NCBI GenBank assembly: GCA_945879075.1
Contig: CAMCUY010000005.1
Span: forward strand, 1 to 64,000
DNA: 64,000 nt
Source of the DNA: Akkermansia muciniphila
Lineage (GTDB): Bacteria > Verrucomicrobiota > Verrucomicrobiia > Verrucomicrobiales > Akkermansiaceae
Direction of reading: 5' to 3'
A model generated the notes under the pieces. The model was not told the origin of the DNA. It saw nothing but the letters and a program-made list of their open reading frames with translations, and did no database searches. Shown here one piece after another: positions 30,771-39,137 of the stretch. Positions within the stretch are counted from its first letter, which is position 1. Each line of letters starts with the position of its first letter. A program made the translations under genes and the position numbers.

Positions 30771-30831
30771 GTGTCCCGACTGTCTCAGTCGGATTCTGAG
30801 GCTCCTCGTTCAGCGGAGACAGCCGGGACAC
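30771..30831. repeat. Dyad repeat copy 2, overlapping the acyltransferase 3' end
   Basis: GTGTCCCGACTGTCTCAGTCGG...GGAGACAGCCGGGACAC; termini complementary (TGTCCCGnCTGTCT / AGACAGnCGGGACA). Confidence 0.8.
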
Positions 30832-31882
30832 GCTTTCGGCCATGCGCCGGTCTCGTTTCCAGGTAGCGCCAGCACAGCCAAGCCAGCCCCCAGGAGGTCA
30901 GACCGAAGACTCCGAGGCGGAGGATTTGCCAATATCCGACGAAGAACGGCCCCCACAGCCACGGCAGCGCGAAGCCGAGAAACAACGGCACCGGCGTGTG
31001 AAACAGATAGAGCCCGAAGCTCAAGCGCCCGACGTGCTGCGCCGCCGGATGATCGAGAATTTTTCCAAGCCACCCGCCGAAGCCGGCCAAGGTGGATGAA
31101 ATGAGCCCCGCGAAAACCACCGAGACGAGTGTTTGCTGGAAGTAGCAAAGGCCACCGATGGGCCTGCCCATCTCATTGAAAACGTAGAGCGTGATGTATC
31201 CTGTGAACGCGAGTGCCGCTGCTAGAGTCAGCCTCCCGTCGCCGACCTTCATCCCACGCTCGATGGCCAGCGCGAGCAAGGCGCCCACGCCGAAATAATC
31301 CAGCGCCGTGGGAGTGATCGCCTGGCTGTGATGGATTTCAGGAAACCACTTTTCCAGAATCATCCGTGAAATGGGGGCCAGCGCGACGCAAAGCCCGAAC
31401 ACCCCCGCAAGGAGTTTGCGCGGCGTGAGGAAAACCACCAGCGGCCACACCAGATAGAACTGCACTTGGAGCGCCAGCGTCCAGTAGTGCGCCGTCCCGG
31501 ACGGCCAGCCCTCCATGAACGCCATATGGAAATTCGACCAATGCCCGAAGTAAGCCGGCCAATGCTGCCGGATGTCCGAAGCTCCCACGAGGATCGCGAA
31601 AAGCATCGCCGCGTAGCACGGCACCAGAATGCGCGCCATCCGCCGTTTCTGGAAATCCAGGTAAGCCTTGATGCGCCATTTCCCTCCGGCCTCCTCGCAA
31701 GCCGCCCGCTCGCGCAACAAGATCCGCGTGATCAGGAAGCCGGTCAGAGTCAGGAAAAAGAACAGCCCGATCTCAAACGGGAAATGCCCGCGCCATTCCG
31801 CCGGCGCCCAGTGAAGCCACATCACGCCAAGCACCGCGAAAGCCCGCCATCCGTCTAACTGGTAATTTCGAATCGCCGTCAA
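30785..31882 (-). CDS. Acyltransferase family 3 (OafA/YrhL-like)
   Basis: LDGWRAFAVLGVMWLHW motif, about 10 TMs. Confidence 0.88.
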   Translation of the reverse strand: MTAIRNYQLDGWRAFAVLGVMWLHWAPAEWRGHFPFEIGLFFFLTLTGFLITRILLRERAACEEAGGKWRIKAYLDFQKRRMARILVPCYAAMLFAILVGASDIRQHWPAYFGHWSNFHMAFMEGWPSGTAHYWTLALQVQFYLVWPLVVFLTPRKLLAGVFGLCVALAPISRMILEKWFPEIHHSQAITPTALDYFGVGALLALAIERGMKVGDGRLTLAAALAFTGYITLYVFNEMGRPIGGLCYFQQTLVSVVFAGLISSTLAGFGGWLGKILDHPAAQHVGRLSFGLYLFHTPVPLFLGFALPWLWGPFFVGYWQILRLGVFGLTSWGLAWLCWRYLETRPAHGRKRVPAVSAERGASESD

Positions 31883-34014
31883 ATCGACTGCCAGCTTTCA
31901 CGGCGGCTGCCCATCGAGCAAGGCCAATGGGCAAGGTCCTGGGCCCCGAGGATCCGGGCGATCCGGGCCGGGTCTGAGCCCCACACGCGGACGAGCGTGC
32001 GGTTACCGATTCCGCGGCCGCGTTCGGTGGCCATGAGCACACGGGTGCCGGCTTTTTCGACGTCCCAGGCGTCCGTTTCGCCCGCGGCATTCCAGCCTTG
32101 GCGGAGCAGGATCCCGAGGAAATGGTCGCGGTCTTCGCCTTCCGGGGAGTGGATCGCGAACTCTTCGGCTTGCCCGGGCACTTGGGCTTTCCTCGGCGAT
32201 TCCGGGCGAAGGAAAATCGTCCGGTTTCGCGCCCAGGCGCGGATCCGGGGTTGGAGGAATTTCACGGCTCGGAGCGCGAACCGGGATTGCAGGGAGTCGA
32301 AATTTTCCGCCAAGCCACGCAGCGGCGGCATCCGGTTGGTGATCGCCTGATAGCCGGCGTCGCCCATCGGGCCGTGATAGATGATAGAGTCGGACATCAC
32401 GCGGACAGGTCCGCCGCCATAGATGAAGCCGTGCCATCTCGCGTCGCCACGCTTCGAGAAGCGGGCGGGGTGTTTGGCTAACAGCAAGCGCTCGGCGCGG
32501 CCGTAGCCGAGTTGCTGGCCGAGGAATTTCGAGATCGACGGCCGTCGCCAGTGCCAGACGAAGGCACCGGGGACGAAGCCGAGGCGGAAGCCGGCGTCCC
32601 GCAGCCGCCAGCAGAAATCCACGTCGTCGCCCGCTGTGTGGAACTGCGGATCAAAGCCGCCGACGGTGTCGAACGCGGCCCGCGTCACGGCCAGGTTGCA
32701 TCCCGGCAGGTGCTCGGCCTCGTCGTCGTCGAGCATGACGTGGCTCGGTGCGCCGGGCGCGGCGCAGACAACCGCTTCCTCCCAGGTCTTCGGTTTCGGC
32801 GGTAAATTTGGTCCGCCCGCGGCGACGAATCGGCCCTCTTGAAATGTCCGCCGCAGTCTTGCGATCCATTCCCGGTCGGGCTCGCAATCGTCGTCGGTGA
32901 ACGCCAGCACCTCGCCTTTCGCAACCGCCGCGCCGTTGTTGCGGGCGTTGCTCAAGCCGCAGGGATCCAGCCGCACAAGCCGGGTCCACGGGAAATTTTT
33001 CTCCACGAAATCGGCGCTGCCGTCGGTCGAACCGTCATCCACGACGATCGTCTCGAAGCCGCCGTCGTCCATGTCGCGGATCGCTCTGAGGCAGGTGCCG
33101 ATACGGTCGCGGCCGTTTCGCGTGCAGACGATGACGCTGAAGAAATGAAAGTTAGATTTGAAATCTGAAATCTGAAATTTGAGATTCAAGAGCGCGGGTT
33201 TTGCATTGCCAGCGCGGTCGGTCAGGCCGAAGTCCCAGTCCAGCACCTCGGTGCCGACCCACCAGCGGTCGCTCCAGGCGTAAATGGTCATGCCGGCGGT
33301 CTCCAAATCGAGCGCGGCTTGGCTGGCCCAGCGGAGGATTTCCGCCTGCCGCTCCAAGCCATTGCGCCGCGAATCGACGCCGAATTCCGAGATCACCAGC
33401 GGCCGGTCGCCCGCGATGTGGTGCAGTCGCTTGAGGTAGCCGCGGAACTCCGGCTCGTTTTCCAGATAGATGTTGAAGGCGGTGAAATCGGCGTTTTCCG
33501 GTTCCAGATATTCGGTGCTGGGGTAGTTTGCGTAGGCGAATAACAGGCCGGGCGCGAGCTCCTTACCGAGGGCGATGAGATCTTCAAGCACGCGCCGCAC
33601 TTTGAGCGGGCCCATCCAGCGGGCCAGGTCGGCGGGAATCTCGTTGCCGATGTAAACGCCCGCCAGCGCCGGGTGGTCGGCGGTTTCCTTCAAGCCGTTG
33701 ACCAGCGAGACCGCCGCCGCTGAGTAAAGTCCGGGACGCTGGAAAAAATCCGCGCTCTGGCCCCATTCGAGCCCGCCGAAAACTTTCAAGCCGTGCTCCG
33801 CGGCGGCGTCCAGCAGGATCGCGGGTGGTATTTCATAAAGCCGGATCGCGTTGAACCCCGCCGCCGCCATTTGCGAGAAATCCGCCGCGAAGGACCTCGG
33901 CCAACCGCCGGGAAATGGCCCGTAAGTGACCGCGTTCATCCGCACGCGCTGGTTCCCGGCACGGAAAAATTTTCCGTCCGTCTGCCATCGTTGCGGGTCA
34001 TCTCCGTCTGCCAC
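31879..34014 (-). CDS. Glycoside-hydrolase-like TIM barrel fused to family 2 glycosyltransferase
   Basis: N-terminal AGFNAIRLYEIPP...VYIGNEIP...LVISEFG; C-terminal SVIVCTRNGRDRIGTCLRAI...VVDDGSTDGS...FTDDDCEPD. Confidence 0.85.
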   Translation of the reverse strand: MADGDDPQRWQTDGKFFRAGNQRVRMNAVTYGPFPGGWPRSFAADFSQMAAAGFNAIRLYEIPPAILLDAAAEHGLKVFGGLEWGQSADFFQRPGLYSAAAVSLVNGLKETADHPALAGVYIGNEIPADLARWMGPLKVRRVLEDLIALGKELAPGLLFAYANYPSTEYLEPENADFTAFNIYLENEPEFRGYLKRLHHIAGDRPLVISEFGVDSRRNGLERQAEILRWASQAALDLETAGMTIYAWSDRWWVGTEVLDWDFGLTDRAGNAKPALLNLKFQISDFKSNFHFFSVIVCTRNGRDRIGTCLRAIRDMDDGGFETIVVDDGSTDGSADFVEKNFPWTRLVRLDPCGLSNARNNGAAVAKGEVLAFTDDDCEPDREWIARLRRTFQEGRFVAAGGPNLPPKPKTWEEAVVCAAPGAPSHVMLDDDEAEHLPGCNLAVTRAAFDTVGGFDPQFHTAGDDVDFCWRLRDAGFRLGFVPGAFVWHWRRPSISKFLGQQLGYGRAERLLLAKHPARFSKRGDARWHGFIYGGGPVRVMSDSIIYHGPMGDAGYQAITNRMPPLRGLAENFDSLQSRFALRAVKFLQPRIRAWARNRTIFLRPESPRKAQVPGQAEEFAIHSPEGEDRDHFLGILLRQGWNAAGETDAWDVEKAGTRVLMATERGRGIGNRTLVRVWGSDPARIARILGAQDLAHWPCSMGSRRESWQSI
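33145..33190. repeat. AT-rich heptamer-like repeat in the inter-domain linker of the fusion protein
   Basis: GAAAGTTAGATTTGAAATCTGAAATCTGAAATTTGAGATTCAAG, codes LNLKFQISDFKSNFHF on the minus strand. Confidence 0.75.
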
Positions 34015-34237
34015 GGCGTGATCCTAGAGGCGGCGCACGGGATTCCCAATCCCAAATCGATCGTTGAAAACTGGTTTCTCTTGGGTGAAACCGTTGATCG
34101 GCTGTGGCAACCAAGTTCGGATTTCACCGGTTCTATCACCTACGTCCAGAAACAATCCACGCGTTTGGCGCCACCTGTCGCCACGCCGGGATCAAGCCGA
34201 CCGGAAAATCGTCCCATCCATCCCTCGCTCCTGGAGG

Positions 34238-36037
34238 TCAATCCCCACTCTTGAGCACCTTGATGAAGGCGTCCTGTGGGATGTTCACCTTGCCGAACAT
34301 CTTCATCTTCTTTTTACCTTCCTTCTGCTTTTCTAATAGCTTGCGCTTGCGGGTGATGTCGCCGCCGTAGCACTTGGCGGTGACGTTCTTGCGCATCGCG
34401 GAAATCGATTCGCGAGCGACGATCTTGCCGCCGACGGCGGCTTGGATGGCGACGACGAAAAGGTGCGACGGGATGACTTCCTTGAGCTTGCTGGCTAACA
34501 AACGGCCGTAGGACTCGGCCTTGTCGCGGTGGACGATGGTGGAAAACGCCTCGACCGGATCACCGGCGATGAGCATGTCCATCTTGACCATTTTCGCGGC
34601 GCGGTAGCCGGAGTGTTCATAGTCCATCGAGCCGTAGCCGCGGGTCATGGACTTGAGCTTGTCGTTGAAATCGACGAGGATTTCAGCGAGCGGAAGCACG
34701 CAGGAGAGCATGACGCGGGTGTCGTCGATGGTTTCGGTGTTAGTAACGTCGCCGCGTTTTTCGAGGACGAGTTGCATCATGTCGCCGATGTATTCGCCGG
34801 GGACCATGATATAGACGTTCACGACGGGCTCGCGGATTTCCTGGATGCCTTGCGGGTCGGGGAAAAGCGTTGGGTTGTCGATGATGCGCTCGGTGCCATC
34901 GGTCATCGTGACGTTATAAATAACGGACGGGTAGGTGGAGATGACGTCCATGTCGAACTCGCGGCGGAGACGCTCCTGAATGATTTCCATGTGGAGCAAG
35001 CCGAGGAAGCCGCAGCGGAAACCGAAGCCGAGCGCGGTGGAGCTTTCCGACGAATAGGTGAAGGCGGGGTCGTTGATCTGGAGCTTGCCCATCGCCATCT
35101 TGAGCGCCTCGTAGTCCGAGGAGTCCACCGGATAGATGCCGGAGAACACCATAGGCTGGATTTCCTTGTAGCCGGGAAGCGGCTCGGCGCAGGGGTGGGT
35201 GTTGTCGGTCATCGTGTCGCCGACCTTCACCTCGCTGGCCGACTTCATGTTGGCGATGACGTAGCCGACGTCGCCTGCGGAGAGGACGTCGCGCGGGCTC
35301 ATTTTCGGAGTGAAAACGCCGACTTCCTTGACCTCATAGGTTTTCCCCGTGGCCATGAGTTTCACGCGCTGGCCTTTCCTCACGGTGCCGGAGAAGACGC
35401 GGACGTAGGAGACGACGCCGCGGTAGGTGTCGTAGAGTGAGTCGAACACCGAGCAACGCAGCAGTTTGTCAGGATTTTCCTTCGGCGCGGGGACGCGGGC
35501 GATGATGGCTTCGAGAATGTCCTCGATCCCGATGCCGGCCTTGGCGGAGCAGGGGATACAATCTTCTGCGGGGATGCAGAGGATCTCCTCGAGCTGCTTC
35601 TTGCACTTCGGCACGTCGGCGGCGGGCAGGTCGATCTTGTTGAGGACCGGGATGATGAGCAGGTTCTGCTCGGTGGCGAGGTGGAGGTTGGCGACGGTCT
35701 GGGCTTCGACGCCTTGGGCGGCATCGACCATCAGGATCGCCCCTTCACAGGCAGCGAGGGCGCGGGAGACTTCATAGGAGAAATCGACGTGGCCGGGGGT
35801 GTCGAGCAGGTTGAGTTTGTAGGTTTTGCCGTCCTTCGCCGTGTATTCCATAGCGACCGGGTGGGACTTGATGGTAATGCCCTTTTCGCGCTCCAGATCC
35901 ATGGAATCGAGCTGCTGGGCGCTGCTTTCGCGCATCGTCACGGTGCTGGTCATTTCCATCAGTCGGTCGGAAAGCGTGGTCTTTCCGTGGTCGATGTGGG
36001 CGATGATGGAGAAATTACGGGTCAGCTCGGTGGACAT
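34238..36037 (-). CDS. lepA: Elongation factor 4 (LepA)
   Basis: MSTELTRNFSIIAHIDHGKTTLSDRLMEMT, full-length LepA with C-terminal KQKEGKKKMKMFGKVNIPQDAF. Confidence 0.96.
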   Translation of the reverse strand: MSTELTRNFSIIAHIDHGKTTLSDRLMEMTSTVTMRESSAQQLDSMDLEREKGITIKSHPVAMEYTAKDGKTYKLNLLDTPGHVDFSYEVSRALAACEGAILMVDAAQGVEAQTVANLHLATEQNLLIIPVLNKIDLPAADVPKCKKQLEEILCIPAEDCIPCSAKAGIGIEDILEAIIARVPAPKENPDKLLRCSVFDSLYDTYRGVVSYVRVFSGTVRKGQRVKLMATGKTYEVKEVGVFTPKMSPRDVLSAGDVGYVIANMKSASEVKVGDTMTDNTHPCAEPLPGYKEIQPMVFSGIYPVDSSDYEALKMAMGKLQINDPAFTYSSESSTALGFGFRCGFLGLLHMEIIQERLRREFDMDVISTYPSVIYNVTMTDGTERIIDNPTLFPDPQGIQEIREPVVNVYIMVPGEYIGDMMQLVLEKRGDVTNTETIDDTRVMLSCVLPLAEILVDFNDKLKSMTRGYGSMDYEHSGYRAAKMVKMDMLIAGDPVEAFSTIVHRDKAESYGRLLASKLKEVIPSHLFVVAIQAAVGGKIVARESISAMRKNVTAKCYGGDITRKRKLLEKQKEGKKKMKMFGKVNIPQDAFIKVLKSGD

Positions 36038-36112
36038 GGGCAAGGGAAAGTCGGCGGGGTCGGGGCGAGGGAAAGCAGGAAATCCGCGACAAGGCACGAA
36101 AAATAAAGGCTG

Positions 36113-36352
36113 TCACCCGAGCCGACAGCTGCGGCCTCTATCATTCAGCGCGCCGCAGATCGGGCAATCGACGGTTTTCGCGTGGCTGGTTTGCTCGAAC
36201 GCGTGCAGGCAGAGCCGGCAAATGACACGGTTCGCGAGCGAGCGCTTTTCCGCCCGCGCGTGCAAGGTGCGCGAGACCACCGCGAGAAACGGCACCAGCG
36301 CGAAGGTGCCGACCAGCACGAAGAGCACGAAATCAGCGAGCGTCAGGTCCAT
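36113..36352 (-). CDS. Small membrane protein with C-terminal zinc-ribbon motif
   Basis: N-terminal TM then CRLCLHAFEQTSHAKTVDCPICG. Confidence 0.6.
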   Translation of the reverse strand: MDLTLADFVLFVLVGTFALVPFLAVVSRTLHARAEKRSLANRVICRLCLHAFEQTSHAKTVDCPICGALNDRGRSCRLG

Positions 36353-37130
36353 CGGCGACGGGTTGGTTGGTGAAGCCGATGCCCACGGCGATCCAGCGGA
36401 AGGACGCTTTGAACTCCGGCTTGAAATGGATTTTATGCAGCCAAGCCTCCAGCTCCGGAGCCCCCGCCTCGCCACCTTTTTCGAGCGAAACGCACTCTGC
36501 CACGCCGCCATCGGGATTCAAACGCACGAGAAAGCGCCAGGACGCCGAGGACATCACGCCATCCACTGCGGCTTCAAACAGCGGGAGAACCGCAGGCAAC
36601 GTCGCGGCGGAAATCCCGGAAAGCGGATAAAGCAGGGGCGCGAGCTTCAACTTGGCGGACTCCGGCGGGTGCGCGGAAGGCGGGGTGCGCTTCGGGAAAA
36701 ACGACTGCCCCCTGGCCGCCAGCTCCACGCCCTGAACCCAATTTCCCGACGGCAAATCCGCCAGAGCGGGCACATAAGGCCGCTGCTGAAACCGGACGGC
36801 ATCCAGCGCGGCGTTTTCCAAGGCGGCCATGCCTTCCCACTGCGACGGCTCGAAGCGCGAAGGAAACGGCCCGCCCTCCCGCGCCCGCAGGGTCAGCGCC
36901 CGTCCTTCGGCATCGTTGCGCAGATGAATCACCGACGCCTTACGCGGGGCGGATTTCTCCATGGCCGTCACCCGGATCCGAACCGACGTGATCGAAAATG
37001 CGAATGCTGCGCCCACGAAAACCAGGGCGAATAACTTCGGCAGCAGCGGCGTCTTGCTCGCGCTCCAGCGAAACACCCACTCCGGAGTGCCCGCCAACTT
37101 GTGCGGTTTGACCCTGCCGTCCGCCATCAT
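36333..37130 (-). CDS. TonB-like/hypothetical periplasmic protein of a second Exb system
   Basis: N-terminal TM; WRFLVRLNPDGGVAECVSLEKGG...LEAWLHKIHFKP resembles a TonB C-terminal pattern; overlaps both neighbours. Confidence 0.55.
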   Translation of the reverse strand: MMADGRVKPHKLAGTPEWVFRWSASKTPLLPKLFALVFVGAAFAFSITSVRIRVTAMEKSAPRKASVIHLRNDAEGRALTLRAREGGPFPSRFEPSQWEGMAALENAALDAVRFQQRPYVPALADLPSGNWVQGVELAARGQSFFPKRTPPSAHPPESAKLKLAPLLYPLSGISAATLPAVLPLFEAAVDGVMSSASWRFLVRLNPDGGVAECVSLEKGGEAGAPELEAWLHKIHFKPEFKASFRWIAVGIGFTNQPVADGPDAR

Positions 37131-37579
37131 TCAGCCGCTTCTTTCGAACTTGGAACCACGGCGGCAGGCGGGTTCTTCCCGACCAGCGCCAAGCGAAACC
37201 CCTTGTCCAGCACCAGCTCCGTGACCTCGCGCTCGACTCCGACCGGCGTGCCCGTGTCGGTCTGAAGCAGCACGATCGACTTCGTCGGCGCGCCGTCCGC
37301 CCGCAACTTGTCGAGCCGCCCGGCAAGCTCCTCCAGTGTCACCGCGTCCCGCCCGAAATGAATCCGCAGTCCCGGTTCGCCCGGACCCAGCGTGACCACG
37401 ATCGAATCCTGGTAGCGCTCCATTTGAAACCGCGATGGCGTCAATTCCACCGCCACGCCCGATTGCAAAACCAGCGACGGCCCGAGCAGGAAAAACAACT
37501 GCACCAGCGCGAAAATATTGAGAATCGGCACCGCGTGCAGAAATCCCGGGCGCTCCGGCAGGGTCATTTCCAATTTCAT
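37127..37579 (-). CDS. ExbD/TolR family protein (second system)
   Basis: Single N-terminal TM VPILNIFALVQLFFLLG; overlaps the ExbB gene. Confidence 0.65.
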   Translation of the reverse strand: MKLEMTLPERPGFLHAVPILNIFALVQLFFLLGPSLVLQSGVAVELTPSRFQMERYQDSIVVTLGPGEPGLRIHFGRDAVTLEELAGRLDKLRADGAPTKSIVLLQTDTGTPVGVEREVTELVLDKGFRLALVGKNPPAAVVPSSKEAAE

Positions 37580-38286
37580 TTGGCGGGTTCCCGTTTGGCC
37601 TTCAGCGGCTTTTTCCCGGCCGTCACCTCGCCGCGGAACGGAGCGAATTCCTCCTCCTCCCGCGCGTCCGCGATGAGGTTGACCATTTCAATCCCCGCCC
37701 GCTCCAAGCGGTGCACCAGCCGTTTCGCCCGGCCGAGGAAATAGAGGTAAAACAAATACAGCGGGATCGCCACCGTCAGCCCCATCACCGAGGTGATCAA
37801 CGCGGTGAACACCCCCGCCGAGAGCTCCGCGGGGCCGGTGAAGCCGCCTTGCTCGCTGACATTTTGAAAGGTTTCGAGCATTCCCAACAAGGTCCCGAGC
37901 ATCCCGACCAAGGGTGCGAGCAAAGACACACCGAGGATCGCCCTGATGTTTTTCTCAATCCGCGGCACTTCCAGCTGGCCCGCTTCTTGCACCACGTCCC
38001 GCAAATCCGCACGCGGTAAATAATACCGCAGCAGCGCTGCATGCGCCACCCGCGCCACCGGCCCCGGCGCCCGCGCCGCCTCGTGCAGCGCCTCCGCGAA
38101 CGCCCGCCGCCGGATGTGGTGCGATAAGCCGACCAGCAAATCCCCGACGTTGATCCGCGCCCGGTGGAAGAAAAACAAACGCTCCACCACGCACACCGCG
38201 CCGATGAATGCCAGACCCAGCAGCACCCACACCAGCGGGCCGCCCTGCTCGATCAACCCGGAAGGTTCCATCAATCCTAAAATCAT
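37576..38286 (-). CDS. MotA/TolQ/ExbB proton channel family protein (second system)
   Basis: LGVSLLAPLVGMLGTLLGMLETFQNVSEQG; GVFTALITSVMGLTVAIPLYLFY. Confidence 0.88.
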   Translation of the reverse strand: MILGLMEPSGLIEQGGPLVWVLLGLAFIGAVCVVERLFFFHRARINVGDLLVGLSHHIRRRAFAEALHEAARAPGPVARVAHAALLRYYLPRADLRDVVQEAGQLEVPRIEKNIRAILGVSLLAPLVGMLGTLLGMLETFQNVSEQGGFTGPAELSAGVFTALITSVMGLTVAIPLYLFYLYFLGRAKRLVHRLERAGIEMVNLIADAREEEEFAPFRGEVTAGKKPLKAKREPAK

Positions 38287-38444
38287 CTGGCCGAAACTAT
38301 GCGCGGCTCCGACCCGCTGGCGAGCAACAAAAGTCGTTCAGGACTTCGGTCCGCTCTTCCATCGCGCCGCCCCATGAACCGACTGAAGTCTTGGACTGCT
38401 TTTTCCGCTTTCCACCATTTGCACTCCCACCCCATCATCCCGCC

Positions 38445-39014
38445 ATGCTCCAAACCGCGTCCGCCCTTAAAAAACTCCTCCTCCAGAAATCCGTCCGCAC
38501 CGGTAACTTCACCCTCGCCTCCGGTGCCCAAAGCGATCTCTACATCGACTGCCGCGTCACCGCGCTCGATCCCTTCGGAGCCCTTCTCATCGGCGACCTC
38601 GGTTGGCATGCAGTCCGTTCCAAGATCCATTCCGAGCACCTCAAGATCGACGCCATCGGCGGCATGACCCTCGGCGCCGACCCCATTTCCCTCGCCGTCG
38701 GCATGGCCTCCGCGATGAAAGCCCCCGCCGAAGCGCTTCAGGTTTTCACCGTCCGCAAGGAGCCCAAAGGCCATGGCGCGGGCAAACAAATCGAAGGCAA
38801 TTTCCAATCCGGCCACACCGTCATCGTCGTCGATGACGTCATCACCACCGGTGGCTCCACGCTCAAAGCCATCGACGCCATCGAGCGCGAGGGCGGAAAA
38901 GTCGCCTTCGCCTTCGTCCTCGTGGACCGCGAGGAAGGCGGCCGCCAAGCCATCGAAGCGCGCGGCATCCACGTCATCTCGCTCTTCACGCGCAGCTCGC
39001 TGCTCGACGAGTGA
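38445..39014 (+). CDS. pyrE: Orotate phosphoribosyltransferase
   Basis: VRTGNFTLASGAQSDLYIDCRVT, PRPP motif VIVVDDVITTGGSTL. Confidence 0.93.
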   Translation: MLQTASALKKLLLQKSVRTGNFTLASGAQSDLYIDCRVTALDPFGALLIGDLGWHAVRSKIHSEHLKIDAIGGMTLGADPISLAVGMASAMKAPAEALQVFTVRKEPKGHGAGKQIEGNFQSGHTVIVVDDVITTGGSTLKAIDAIEREGGKVAFAFVLVDREEGGRQAIEARGIHVISLFTRSSLLDE

Positions 39015-39066
39015 GCCCGCTGACGGCAGCCTCCTTATCTGCGGATATAGGCTTTGTTGAAAGTGG

Positions 39067-39132
39067 CGGCGATCACCGGTCGCCGTGTCTGGACTGTCGG
39101 ACGTCGCGGCGACCGGTGATCGCCGCGACGTG
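39067..39132. repeat. Inverted pair of REP-like units between convergent pyrE and purF
   Basis: CGGCGATCACCGGTCGCCG ... CGGCGACCGGTGATCGCCG with about 21 nt spacer; third copy at 10444. Confidence 0.8.
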
Positions 39133-39137
39133 CGGCC

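Noticed and set aside
30523-30843. 106-aa ORF as an intact gene
   Set aside because: Its N-terminus is translated repeat DNA and its C-terminus is a protease tail; treated as a remnant.
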